DNA of 64,000 nt from NCBI RefSeq assembly GCF_029395475.1, contig NZ_CP113917.1, positions 930,001 to 994,000 of the forward strand, written 5' to 3'. Position 1 is the first letter of the stretch. Each line of letters opens with the position of its first letter. Below the pieces are notes generated by a model that saw only the letters and a list, made by a program, of their open reading frames with translations, did not search any database and was not told the origin of the DNA. Positions 9,119 through 17,943 of this stretch are shown here, one piece after another. The DNA is from Bifidobacterium sp. ESL0775 (GTDB taxonomy: Bacteria > Actinomycetota > Actinomycetes > Actinomycetales > Bifidobacteriaceae). The translations under genes and the position numbers were made by a program.

Positions 9119-9424
9119 ATGGGAACTGCTACTCTTCTAAACAATTTGGTTTCTGTTAGTGACTTCAATCATGGTAAAGCAAGTCAGACGTTCAAGCGTG
9201 TACAGAATGATAGCCCAGTTGTCGTCTTGAAGAACAACAAACCTGCAGCTGTTATTGTAAGCCCTGACGATTACCGGCGTTTGACTGAAGCTGAAGAGAA
9301 TTTTGTTCTTTATCAAGAAGCTATGGAAAGGTTGAAGCAGGACGATGGCAAAAGACTGACTGAGGAAGAAGTGTTTGGCAAGGAGCCGGAAGTTGACGAT
9401 GGTTATGAACCGGAGTTTGAGTAA
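9119..9424 (+). CDS. Phd/YefM-family antitoxin
   Basis: 101-aa protein with the Phd/YefM DNA-binding fold: SVSDFNHGKASQTFKRV at the N-terminus and the conserved NKPAAVIVSPDDYRRL block. A strongly acidic C-terminal tail (EEEVFGKEPEVDDGYEPEFE) presumably wraps the toxin. ATG 9119 is preferred over 9101 because GAGG lies 5 nt upstream and the family begins at the MGTATLL-like segment. An 84-nt AT-rich gap separates it from the toxin gene and contains possible promoter elements (TTGAAT at 9052-9057), so the antitoxin may have its own transcript as well as being the repressor. Confidence 0.85.
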   Translation: MGTATLLNNLVSVSDFNHGKASQTFKRVQNDSPVVVLKNNKPAAVIVSPDDYRRLTEAEENFVLYQEAMERLKQDDGKRLTEEEVFGKEPEVDDGYEPEFE

Positions 9425-9463
9425 ACGATAAAATCAAATTATTTCAAGTGACAGATTATCTTG

Positions 9464-9490
9464 TTGTGCCGCAATCGTCTTGCCGCACAA
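9464..9490 (+). terminator. Hairpin downstream of the antitoxin gene
   Basis: TTGTGCCGCAA (9464-9474) and TTGCCGCACAA (9480-9490) form an 11-bp stem with one C-C mismatch and a 5-nt loop. There is no T-tract. It could terminate the toxin-antitoxin transcript or act in the luxS leader. Confidence 0.4.
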
Positions 9491-9589
9491 TAAGAATGCT
9501 CTTGATTGCACATTAATTTCAATAAGTAAGATATAGCGGCGCCGCATTAAAATGTATTTTAAATTGTTGTACGACTGAAAGGAAACCAA

Positions 9590-10078
9590 ATGGCAGAAGA
9601 AAACAAGCCGGAACCGGAGAGCTTTAAGCTCGATCACACCAAGGTGAAGGCACCGTATGTGCGCTTTATCGACACTGAGACAGGCGAGAAGGGCGACGTG
9701 ATCTCCAATTACGACCTGCGCCTCGTGCAGCCCAACGAGAACGCCATTCCGACCGGCGGCCTGCACACCATCGAGCACACCATCGCGGTGCTGCTGCGCG
9801 AGCGCATTCCGGGCTATATCGACTGCTCGCCGTTCGGCTGCCGCACCGGTTTCCACCTGCTGACTTGGGGCGAGCACAGCACCGAGGACGTGGCGAAGGC
9901 GCTCAAGGAATCGCTCGAGTTCATCGCCTACAAGGCGACTTGGGACGACGTGCCGGCCACGGACATCAAGAGCTGCGGCAACTACCGCGACCACAGCCTC
10001 TTCACCGCCAAGGAATGGTGCAAGAAGATTCTCGATGAAGGCATCAGCTCCGATCCGTACGTGCGCAAGGTGGTCTGA
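9590..10078 (+). CDS. luxS: S-ribosylhomocysteine lyase
   Basis: Converts S-ribosylhomocysteine to homocysteine and DPD, the autoinducer-2 precursor, as part of methyl-cycle recycling. It is 162 aa, typical for the family. Metal ligands are visible as H59 and H63 in LHTIEH (with catalytic E62) and C129 in SCGNYRDH; the catalytic cysteine corresponds to C84 in FGCRTGF. AAAGGAA upstream supports ATG 9590. A strong hairpin follows at 10120-10172. It returns to high-GC codon use immediately after the AT-rich toxin-antitoxin region. The metN system at the right end of the window belongs to the same methionine economy, but no linkage is implied. Confidence 0.98.
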   Translation: MAEENKPEPESFKLDHTKVKAPYVRFIDTETGEKGDVISNYDLRLVQPNENAIPTGGLHTIEHTIAVLLRERIPGYIDCSPFGCRTGFHLLTWGEHSTEDVAKALKESLEFIAYKATWDDVPATDIKSCGNYRDHSLFTAKEWCKKILDEGISSDPYVRKVV

Positions 10079-10119
10079 TTTTGGCGATATCGCGGCTTTT
10101 ATGAAGGCTGTGATTGCTT

Positions 10120-10172
10120 GAATACGATAAGGGACGCTGGCAATGTATTTGCTGGCGTCCCTTTTCGTATTC
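10120..10172 (+). terminator. Rho-independent terminator of luxS
   Basis: GAATACGATAAGGGACGC (10120-10137) pairs with GCGTCCCTTTTCGTATTC (10155-10172), with an inner TGGCAA/TTTGCTGG stem and a TTTT stretch. The very long stem strongly suggests termination. Confidence 0.85.
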
Positions 10173-10262
10173 GCAGAAGTCGAATATGGAGTCTCTCGAA
10201 AGTCCCTGTCCGTGTTAGGCTTTCGTTCAGTATTGGTCATGATGTATGGGATAGGCGGTTTC

Positions 10263-10799
10263 ATGAGCGGGCAGCAGTCGGGCGAACACATTCGGAAGGC
10301 GACGCAGGGGGATTACGAGACCATCCTGCGCAACTTCGATCGGGCGCGGAAGCTCATGGCAGCAAACGGCAACCCGACGCAGTGGGGCACAACATGGCCG
10401 CCGGCCGAACTCGTCCAAAAGGACATCAACGGCGGCAATGCGTTTGTTTTGGTGGATAACGAAGGCGAGAACGGCTCGGAGCGCATCCTCGCGCAGTTCG
10501 CCATGTTCACGGGGCTGGAGCCGACCTACGCCGAAATCGAGGGCAAGTGGCTTGACAACGACGAATACGCCACAATGCACCGCCTCGCCTCTTCCGGGCT
10601 CAAGCGGCACAGCGCCAAGACCTGCCTCGACTGGGCGGTCAAGACATACGGCAACGTGCGCTGCGACACGCATCCCAACAACAAGGCCATGCAGCACGTT
10701 TTCGAGGCCGACGGGTTCCAGCATTGCGGGCTGATCCACGTCATGAACGTCACCGACAAGCCGGACGTGCGCATCGCCTACCAGCGGCATGATAGGTGA
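10263..10799 (+). CDS. GNAT-family N-acetyltransferase
   Basis: 179-aa protein with the GNAT layout: an early IRKATQGDYETILRNF segment, a central strand containing ILAQFAMFTGLEPTY, the acetyl-CoA-binding helix region (SGLKRHSAKTCLDWAVKTYG), and the closing THPNNKAMQHVFEADGFQHCG motif typical of family motif B. It transfers an acetyl group to an unidentified amine. The longer frame from 10143 overlaps the luxS terminator and was not used; ATG 10239/10242 are alternatives, and the ribosome binding site (AGGCGG) is weak. A hairpin-forming GGCTAGT/ACTAGCC pair lies about 20-50 nt downstream. Confidence 0.85.
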   Translation: MSGQQSGEHIRKATQGDYETILRNFDRARKLMAANGNPTQWGTTWPPAELVQKDINGGNAFVLVDNEGENGSERILAQFAMFTGLEPTYAEIEGKWLDNDEYATMHRLASSGLKRHSAKTCLDWAVKTYGNVRCDTHPNNKAMQHVFEADGFQHCGLIHVMNVTDKPDVRIAYQRHDR

Positions 10800-11057
10800 A
10801 GTCGTTCTTGGGCTAGTCACATCACCACGGGAAGTGTTCGGAACTAGCCAAAGGGTGAGTTGAGCGAAGCCTCGCTTTGGCGGGAATTGAGCAACGGCAT
10901 TCGGACGAAATGATAAGCCTATAGCAAGTTGTTTTTGCGCGGGTAAGTACTGATGGATGAAAGTCTGTTTGATTAATCAGTATCGTATATTTTCGTGTCT
11001 TGATTTGTGTGCTGAACCGATGAATTTGCCAGTTGTGTAGCGTTTTCGGCTTGATGT

Positions 11058-11086
11058 TTGCGTTCGTCACCTGCCCGCGACACAAT
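11058..11086 (+). promoter_or_regulatory. Putative alr promoter
   Basis: TTGCGT (11058-11063), 17-bp spacer, CACAAT (11081-11086). The expected start point, 7-8 nt downstream, coincides with the alr ATG, which itself lacks a ribosome binding site. That combination suggests a leaderless mRNA. Confidence 0.45.
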
Positions 11087-11093
11087 ATTGACT

Positions 11094-12452
11094 ATGACAT
11101 TGAACGCATTGGAACCATGGCCGTTTTCCTCCACTCTTGGCAAGTCGAACTACACCGCGGCGCTGCGGCGCTATCCTGGGCAAGCCATCGTCGATCTCAA
11201 GGCGATGCGCGACAACATGCGCCACATGGTCGAGGTCGTCGGCGGCCCGAAGTCCGGCACAGCCGTGATGGGCGTGGTGAAGGCCGATGGCTACGGGCAT
11301 GGGCTCATTCCCTCCGCGTTGGCGGCGCTCGCGGGCGGCGCGACTTGGCTGGGAACCGCGCAGCCGCGTGAGGCGCTGCTGCTGCGCATGGCGGGCATCG
11401 ATTCAAGTCGTTGCCACATTCTCACCTGGATGTACAACGGGCGCAATGCCCCGCTGGTCGAGCTCATCGCCAGCGACATCGACATTTCCGTGGGTTCGCT
11501 CGACGGCATCGATGCCGTGGCGGCCGCCGCACGCAAGCTCGGCATGCCGGCGCGTGTGCATATCAAGGTTGACACCGGTTTCGGCCGCAACGGCTTCACT
11601 TCCGAAGGCTTCCAAGCCGCGCTCGACAAGCTCGTGCCGCTCGCCAAGGAAGGCGTGCTCGACATCGTGGGGCAGTGGAGTCACTTCTCGGTGGCCGACG
11701 CGCCCGATGTCCCCGAGTTCGTGGAGGCGACCGACCAGCAGCTCGAAAGCTTCAAACAGTTCACCGCACGTATGGAGAAGGCCGGCATTCCACCGCGCAT
11801 CCGCCATATCGCCAACACTGCGGCGACGTTCTCGCGTCCGGAGGCGCGCTTCGAACTGACCCGTCCGGGTATCGGGCTTTACGGTTACGAGGCCGATCCG
11901 GCGATGGGCACGCCGTCGAGATATGGTCTGAAGCCGGCGATGACGCTACAGGCGCAACTGGCCACGGTCAAAAGCGTTGAGGCTGGACACGGGATTTCGT
12001 ACGGGCGCACCTATATCACCGACGAGGTGACCAGCACGGCCATCGTGCCGCTGGGTTACGCCGATGGCATTCACCGCTCCGCCTCCGGGTTCGATGAAGC
12101 CGGCGCGAAGCACACAAGCAAGTCGGGCGGACCGGTGCGCGTGATGACCTCCGAAGGACCAAAGCTCATGCGGGTTTCCGGGCGCGTGTGCATGGACCAG
12201 TTCATCCTCGATCTGCATGGCGATTCCGAGAAACTTGGCGTGCACGAAGGTGACACCGTGGAGCTCTTCGGGCCTGGGCGCGGCGAGCAGTATGCGGAAC
12301 CGACCGCCGACGATTGGGCGCGCGCCGCCGACACCATCAGCTACGAGATCTTCACCTGCCTGCGCACGCGCATCCCGCGGCTGTATCTGCATGCGGCCGA
12401 GGTGCTCGACGCCCAGGATATGAGCAAACTCAACGCAAAGACCTTGCTGTAA
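11094..12452 (+). CDS. alr: Alanine racemase
   Basis: PLP enzyme making D-alanine for peptidoglycan (and for D-alanylation, if present). 452 aa from ATG 11094. The PLP lysine is K63 in VVKADGYGHG; the second catalytic tyrosine lies in the GISYGRTY...PLGYADG region, and the C-terminal MDQF motif is intact. N-terminal length is slightly above the family average. No Shine-Dalgarno precedes ATG 11094, but a promoter placed so that transcription starts at the ATG is visible, so leaderless translation is inferred. TTG 11058 would lie inside the -35 element and is unlikely. dgt and dnaG follow on the same strand. Confidence 0.97.
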   Translation: MTLNALEPWPFSSTLGKSNYTAALRRYPGQAIVDLKAMRDNMRHMVEVVGGPKSGTAVMGVVKADGYGHGLIPSALAALAGGATWLGTAQPREALLLRMAGIDSSRCHILTWMYNGRNAPLVELIASDIDISVGSLDGIDAVAAAARKLGMPARVHIKVDTGFGRNGFTSEGFQAALDKLVPLAKEGVLDIVGQWSHFSVADAPDVPEFVEATDQQLESFKQFTARMEKAGIPPRIRHIANTAATFSRPEARFELTRPGIGLYGYEADPAMGTPSRYGLKPAMTLQAQLATVKSVEAGHGISYGRTYITDEVTSTAIVPLGYADGIHRSASGFDEAGAKHTSKSGGPVRVMTSEGPKLMRVSGRVCMDQFILDLHGDSEKLGVHEGDTVELFGPGRGEQYAEPTADDWARAADTISYEIFTCLRTRIPRLYLHAAEVLDAQDMSKLNAKTLL

Positions 12453-12569
12453 GTTTTGTGTTACGTTGAGGAATTGCGTTGATTTGATTGGCGTTGTTTA
12501 GGCACGAATAAAAGTGGTTTTATAGAAACTGCGTTGATGACAAGATGACGTGAAAGACGAAAGGCATAC

Positions 12570-13862
12570 ATGGCTAAGACGCGCACCGCGGATGGCGAGG
12601 AAATACTGACTGAGGAGGGCTATGACGCCTTCGACGAGGAGCGTTGGGCCCCCGAACCTCCGAAATCCCAATCCCGCACGGCCTTCCAGCGCGACCGCGC
12701 GCGTCTCATCCATTCCTCGGCGTTGCGCAGGCTCGGCGCGAAAAGCCAGATTCTGGTGGCCGGAACCGACGATTTCGCCCGTACCCGGCTGACGCACACG
12801 CTTGAGGTCGCGCAGATTGGCCGGCAGATTGGTTCGATGCTTGGCTGTGACCCGGACGTGGTCGATTGCGCCTGCCTGGCCCACGATCTCGGACATCCGC
12901 CATTCGGGCATAACGGCGAGCGGGTGCTGGCTGATATCGCCTCCGGCATCGGTGGTTTCGAAGGCAACGCGCAGACCTTGCGGTTGCTCACGCGGCTTGA
13001 GCCGAAAGTCTTTCATGCCGACGGGCGCTCAGCAGGCGTCAACCTTACCCGTGCCTCGCTTGACGCGGCTGTGAAATATCCCTGGACGCTTGCGGAAGCC
13101 TCGAAACACCCGAAAGGGGAGCGGAGCCTGAAATTCTGCGTCTACCCCGATGACGTCGACGTGTTCAACTGGCTCAAGACCGGGGCGCCGAAAGACGCCA
13201 AGCCGATGGAATGCCAGGTCATGGACCTTTCCGACGACATCGCCTACAGCGTGCACGATGTAGAAGACGCCATCGCCACCGGCGCGTTCAATCCGCTTGC
13301 TTTGGCCGATTCGCGTGTGCTCGACGGCATCGTGGAGGCTACCCGCGAATGGTACGGCCAGCAATGGGACGCCGATGAGCTGCTCGAGGCATTGCACCGC
13401 TTGAAGAAACGACACATGTTCCCCTCGCATTTCAACGGCTCGCGACAGGCTTTGGCGCAGTTGAAGAACATCACCAGCTCGCTGATCGGCCGGTTCGCCA
13501 GCTCCGTGGAGCAGGCGACGCGCGAGCAGTACGGTCAGGGCCCGCTGACGCGCTACAGCGCCAACGTCGTCATCCCCGACGAGACCAACTACGAGATCGT
13601 CGCGCTTAAGGGCATCGCGGTCTACTTCGTCATGGCGCCGCGGGAGCGGGAGCCGTTGTACGATCAGGAGCAGCAGATCGTCGCCGATCTGGTCGATGTG
13701 CTGATGGCCAATTCACCGCGTCCCTCCGACGCGCTGGAAACCGTGTTCCTCGAGGACTGGAACGAGTCCACCAACGATGACGAGCGCCTGCGCGTGGCCA
13801 TCGACCAAGTGGCTAGCTTGACCGACGGCTCCGCCATGACCCTCCATTCCCTGATTTGCTGA
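12570..13862 (+). CDS. dgt: Deoxyguanosinetriphosphate triphosphohydrolase-like HD-domain protein
   Basis: HD-superfamily dNTP triphosphohydrolase (430 aa) that releases tripolyphosphate from dGTP or other dNTPs. Metal and catalytic residues are visible at H76 (RLTHTLEV), the H105-D106 pair in LAHDLGHPPFGHNGE, and a later aspartate in VMDLSDDIAYSVHDVEDA. AAAGG upstream of ATG 12570 supports the start. It is placed directly upstream of dnaG, as is common in actinobacteria, which links dNTP control and replication. The C-terminal LPLL-type tail lacks unusual features. Confidence 0.96.
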   Translation: MAKTRTADGEEILTEEGYDAFDEERWAPEPPKSQSRTAFQRDRARLIHSSALRRLGAKSQILVAGTDDFARTRLTHTLEVAQIGRQIGSMLGCDPDVVDCACLAHDLGHPPFGHNGERVLADIASGIGGFEGNAQTLRLLTRLEPKVFHADGRSAGVNLTRASLDAAVKYPWTLAEASKHPKGERSLKFCVYPDDVDVFNWLKTGAPKDAKPMECQVMDLSDDIAYSVHDVEDAIATGAFNPLALADSRVLDGIVEATREWYGQQWDADELLEALHRLKKRHMFPSHFNGSRQALAQLKNITSSLIGRFASSVEQATREQYGQGPLTRYSANVVIPDETNYEIVALKGIAVYFVMAPREREPLYDQEQQIVADLVDVLMANSPRPSDALETVFLEDWNESTNDDERLRVAIDQVASLTDGSAMTLHSLIC

Positions 13863-14035
13863 ATTTCATGCGACTTGCCCGTTGGGAATAAGATTCTAAA
13901 CGGATGCGGTGTTTTTGGCTTTGTGATGCCAGATTGTTTTCTTCGTGCTATACGGCCAGCAAGATTCCTTGATTCTTATTTTGCACTATGGATTTGGTTG
14001 TGTCTCATGCATGGTGCGCGGTAAGGTGAACAGTT

Positions 14036-16174
14036 ATGGTGGGAATGATTCCGAAGGAAGACATTGAGAAGGTGCGTGCGTCGGCGGATCTGTATGAGAT
14101 CGTCTCGTCGACGGTGACGCTCAAGGCCGCCGGCACCGGCACGTTCATGGGATTATGCCCGTTCCATGATGAGAAGACGCCCAGTTTCAGCGTCCGCCCT
14201 TCACTGGGAGTCTGGCATTGCTTCGGTTGTGGGCTCGGCGGCGACGTCTTCGGCTACGTCGAGCACAAGGAGAACATCGATTTCCGCGAGGCCGTGGAAC
14301 TGCTGGCCGACAAGTACCACATCGAATTGCATTACGTCAACGACAATGGCGACAGGCAGGAGCACCAAGGCTCCAAACGCGCCCGTCTGCTTGAGGCCAA
14401 TGAGGAGGCCCAGCGCTTTTTCGTCTCCCAGATTATGACGCCAGAGGCGCTCGCAGCTCGCAAGCTGCTCGGCGGACGTAACTTCAGCCAGGCCGACTGC
14501 GAACGGTTCGGTTGTGGTTACGCGCCGCAGGGCTGGGACAATCTCGTCCGTCATCTCGCGGGCAAGGGCTTCACCCAGAAGGAGATGCTGGACGCCGGCC
14601 TCGCGCGACAAGGGCAGCGCGGCGTCTATGACTACTTCCGTGGCCGCGCCACATGGCCCATCCGCGATTCCACGGGGCGGACGCTGGGTTTTGGCGCTCG
14701 CAAGCTCTATGACGACGACACCATCAACGCCAAATACATCAACACGCCCGACACCCAGCTTTACCGCAAGACACAAGTGCTCTACGGCATCGATCTGGCC
14801 AAATCCAGCATCGTCAAGAAACGCCAGGCCGTCATCGTCGAAGGTTACACGGACGTGATGGCTTGCCATCTGGCCGGCATCGACACGGCGGTCGCCACCT
14901 GCGGCACGGCGTTCGGCGAGGAGCACGCCAAGATCATCCGGCGTTTGATTTCCGATGATTCGTTGGGTGCCGTACAACTGGTCGGTCCACTGAAAGTCGA
15001 GGGGCAATCCCTGAGCTCCCGTATCGTCTTCACCTTCGATGGTGACGCGGCGGGGCAGAAGGCCGCGATCCATGCCTTTGGCCTTGATTCGGCGTTCCTC
15101 TCTCAGACCTTCGTGGCCGTGGCGGACAACAACCTCGACCCCTGTGATCTGCGCATCCAGCAGGGCAACGAAGCGGTGCGTTCGCTGATCGACCACGCCA
15201 AGCCGCTCTATGACTTCGTCATCGACACCGCTATCGGCAGGTTCGACACGTCATACACCACCGGCCAGATGGGGGCGGTGAAGGCCGTGGCGCCGTTGAT
15301 CGCGCAGATCCGCGACCGTTCGCTGCTGGATATCTACACCCGCAAGGCGACCCGTCGCATCGGTGTGGATCTCGACATCATGCGTCGCGAGGTCGACCGG
15401 GCCCGTCGGCAGCTCCACGTGCGTGACGACGATGCGTACGCGCCCAAGCGGCGAGGTGGCAGAGGCTATGATTTCAACGCGCAGAACCGTGAGAACGCCT
15501 ATGCCAATCCGGCGGCACGCAAGGCATTGCAACACCGCGACGCCGCCGACCAATCCTATTTCCGTGTCGACGATGCGGTCTTCATCTGTGAGCAGCAATT
15601 CATGGCTGTGCTCATCCAGGTGCCACGTGCCATCGAGCCCAATGCCTTCGCGCAACTGACATTGGCGGATTTCATGACACCGGTGTTCCGCACCCTGTTC
15701 CAGGCGATTGCGGCGGCTGGTGGCCTGCCTGAAAAAGGCACGCCCCAAGGCCTTTGGATGCACAATCTCACCAAGGCTGGTGGCCCGATGCTCGAGCAGG
15801 TCATCAACGAACTCGCCGTGATGCCGCTGCCGTTGCCAGGAGGCGATGACCAGAACATCAATGCCAATGGCATGAACGGGTCTTCGGTCGCGCAGGGCGG
15901 ACAGAACGGCGCTGCCAATGGTGCGGGCGTCGAGATGCCCAATCCCGCTGCGGCCCAATTGCGCGCCCCCACAAGCGAGGAACAGCGCTATGCCTCGGAG
16001 TTGACCGCGCGTCTGCTTGATGTCGGCTACATGCGCCGCATCGGCTCTGCAAAACGTAAGATGGCGCAGTTGCCGGACGGCGAGGAGAAAATCAAGCTCC
16101 TGGGCAAGATCACCGATATGGAAACCGCGCGGAAGGATCTGCAGGCGCAGGTTTACGGCAACGCTGTGGCGTAA
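14036..16174 (+). CDS. dnaG: DNA primase
   Basis: Synthesises RNA primers at the replication fork with the DnaB helicase. 712 aa. The CHC2 zinc motif is C41, H44, C62, C65 (CPFH...HCFGC). The Toprim fold carries the catalytic glutamate E269 in VIVEGYTD and the metal-binding FTFDGDAAG further on. A short insertion (LGAVQLVGPLKVEGQSL) separates Toprim motifs. A low-complexity Asn/Gly linker (about residues 605-640) precedes the C-terminal helicase-binding helices. AAGGTG 7 nt before ATG 14036 defines the start. There is no rpoD downstream in this window. Confidence 0.98.
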   Translation: MVGMIPKEDIEKVRASADLYEIVSSTVTLKAAGTGTFMGLCPFHDEKTPSFSVRPSLGVWHCFGCGLGGDVFGYVEHKENIDFREAVELLADKYHIELHYVNDNGDRQEHQGSKRARLLEANEEAQRFFVSQIMTPEALAARKLLGGRNFSQADCERFGCGYAPQGWDNLVRHLAGKGFTQKEMLDAGLARQGQRGVYDYFRGRATWPIRDSTGRTLGFGARKLYDDDTINAKYINTPDTQLYRKTQVLYGIDLAKSSIVKKRQAVIVEGYTDVMACHLAGIDTAVATCGTAFGEEHAKIIRRLISDDSLGAVQLVGPLKVEGQSLSSRIVFTFDGDAAGQKAAIHAFGLDSAFLSQTFVAVADNNLDPCDLRIQQGNEAVRSLIDHAKPLYDFVIDTAIGRFDTSYTTGQMGAVKAVAPLIAQIRDRSLLDIYTRKATRRIGVDLDIMRREVDRARRQLHVRDDDAYAPKRRGGRGYDFNAQNRENAYANPAARKALQHRDAADQSYFRVDDAVFICEQQFMAVLIQVPRAIEPNAFAQLTLADFMTPVFRTLFQAIAAAGGLPEKGTPQGLWMHNLTKAGGPMLEQVINELAVMPLPLPGGDDQNINANGMNGSSVAQGGQNGAANGAGVEMPNPAAAQLRAPTSEEQRYASELTARLLDVGYMRRIGSAKRKMAQLPDGEEKIKLLGKITDMETARKDLQAQVYGNAVA

Positions 16175-16734
16175 AAACTCAGGCTGTCCCGCAAAAGCAA
16201 GGCGGTCGGTGCAAATAGAGGCGTGACGGTTTATGGCCTAATCTGTTCTAGGCGCGTCATCCCATGGTCTAAGTTGCACGAGGTGCCAGAGAAGTGGTGT
16301 ATCGATTCACGGGTTGTTTCGTTGTCAGAGGCCATGCATCCGGAAGCAAAACACGACGAATCTTCACAAATTTCTTTGGAATTTTGGTCGCTTTTGATCA
16401 TCTAGAACAATGCCAATAATTTCTAGGATTTCCCCCTACATTTCTTGTAATATTAATGAAAATGGTCGCTGGAAGCGCGTTTTTTCGTCTCATTTCGCTT
16501 TCAAATGCCCATACAATAAGAGGTAAGAGAACGAATATGCGTGTTCGGCGTCGAGCCGGAACCTTTTGTGGGGCGCGTCTTCGTTGGCCTGTTTGGTGGC
16601 CGAATGACGGATGGGAAATGATGACCGAGACATTGGGGATTGCTGGGCGCAAATGCCGGCGAGCGATTGAGGCGCGCCGATGAGATGCCCTCGTCGTGTC
16701 GCGTGTTTCCCGTTGACGGTTGGCTGGTGAGCCG
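16175..16734 (+). other. 560-nt intergenic region between dnaG and the permease gene
   Basis: No RNA gene or conserved protein was recognised. The best small frame is ATG 16537-16683 (48 codons, Arg- and Trp-rich), preceded by AAGAGG/AAGAGA and ending 52 nt before the permease start. It could be a leader peptide but is unsupported. The central part (16380-16470) is AT-rich and is the most promoter-like stretch. Confidence 0.4.
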
Positions 16735-17928
16735 ATGCGCAAGTGGATCGTCAAGGAACTGAAAAACGACACCATTTTGGTGGTGGCGACGATACTCGCC
16801 ATCATTTCGTGTTTCATCGTCCCGCCGGATCGTCAGTACCTTGGTTATATCCACCTGAACACTATTAGCCAGCTGGTCTGCCTCATGCTTGTGGTCTGCG
16901 GCTTCCAGCGCATCGGTGTGTTCCACATCATCGGCACCAAGTTGCTCGAACATGTCCATACCGAGAGCGCGCTGATTATCTCGTTGGTCTCCCTGACGTT
17001 CTTCTCGGCGATCTTCATCACCAACGACGTTTCGCTGGTCACGTTCATACCCTTCGCGATTTCCGTATTGGTGATGGCGAAAATGGAGGATAAGACCGTT
17101 CTGGTCGTCACGTTGATGACCATCGGCGCCAACACCGGCAGCATGCTGACGCCGGTCGGCAACGCCCACAACCTATATCTCAAATCTGTTTCCAAGATGC
17201 CGACCTCGGAATTCCTTGAGGTCATGGGGCCTTTCTCGTTTGCTTCGGCGATCCTGCTGCTTGTCGTCATTCTGGTCGTTTTCCGCCGTCGCAGCAGCCA
17301 GGCCGATTTCGCGGGGCTGGGGCGCAAGGGTATCGAGCAATCGCTTTTCGCTCCGCAAAGCGAGCAGAAGCCGGACGAGGTCCGTGTGATCAATTACGGT
17401 GCTGGGTATGGCGGTTGGCGTTCGATCGTCTACGTGGTTCTGTTCCTCATCTGCATTTTCACGGTCAGCGGCTCGATTCCGCTGTGGCTGATGTGTGTGC
17501 TGGTGTTCGGCGCGTTCCTGATCTGCGACCGCCGCGCCTTCCTCAAGGTCGACTGGAGCCTGCCGCTCACCTTCATCATGTTCTTCATCTTCATCGGCAA
17601 CATGCGCCGCGTGCCGGAGTTCTCGAATTTCGTGGCCTCGATCGTCAACCAGCATCCGATGGAGGTCGCCGTCGCCTCCAGCCAGGTCATCAGCAACGTG
17701 CCCACCTCCATCCTGCTTTCCGGCTTCTGCAGCCAGTGGCGCGAGCTGATCATCGGCACGAACTTGGGTGGGCTGGGCACGCTGATCGCCTCGATGGCCT
17801 CGCTGATCTCCTACCAGCAAATCGCCCGCAAATACCCTGACAAGAAGGGCCGCTATCTGTTGGTCTACACGGTCACCAACGTGCTGTTCCTGGCGGTGTT
17901 GCTGGGATTGGCGTTGATCATCAACTGA
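16735..17928 (+). CDS. SLC13/ArsB-like anion permease
   Basis: Integral membrane transporter (397 aa) of the ion-transporter superfamily (SLC13, CitMHS, ArsB, NhaD). About ten hydrophobic helices are visible. The first conserved repeat loop is ITNDVSLVTFIPF followed by GANTGSMLTPVGNAHNLYL; the second is represented by SQVISNVPTSILLSGF near the C-terminus. The inverted-repeat pair of ND/NVPT loops is the substrate- and sodium-binding signature. The substrate (dicarboxylate, citrate, arsenite or H+/Na+) cannot be decided. ATG 16735 was chosen over TTG 16720; GGTGAG upstream is a weak ribosome binding site. It ends 15 nt from the convergent gene at 17944. Confidence 0.8.
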   Translation: MRKWIVKELKNDTILVVATILAIISCFIVPPDRQYLGYIHLNTISQLVCLMLVVCGFQRIGVFHIIGTKLLEHVHTESALIISLVSLTFFSAIFITNDVSLVTFIPFAISVLVMAKMEDKTVLVVTLMTIGANTGSMLTPVGNAHNLYLKSVSKMPTSEFLEVMGPFSFASAILLLVVILVVFRRRSSQADFAGLGRKGIEQSLFAPQSEQKPDEVRVINYGAGYGGWRSIVYVVLFLICIFTVSGSIPLWLMCVLVFGAFLICDRRAFLKVDWSLPLTFIMFFIFIGNMRRVPEFSNFVASIVNQHPMEVAVASSQVISNVPTSILLSGFCSQWRELIIGTNLGGLGTLIASMASLISYQQIARKYPDKKGRYLLVYTVTNVLFLAVLLGLALIIN

Positions 17929-17943
17929 GGCGAAAGTGTTTGC

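Noticed and set aside
10143-10262. N-terminal extension of the GNAT protein
   Set aside because: Starts inside the luxS terminator and is not GNAT-like.
14201-15196. 331-codon antisense frame over dnaG
   Set aside because: Shadow of dnaG; no ribosome binding site or recognisable domain.
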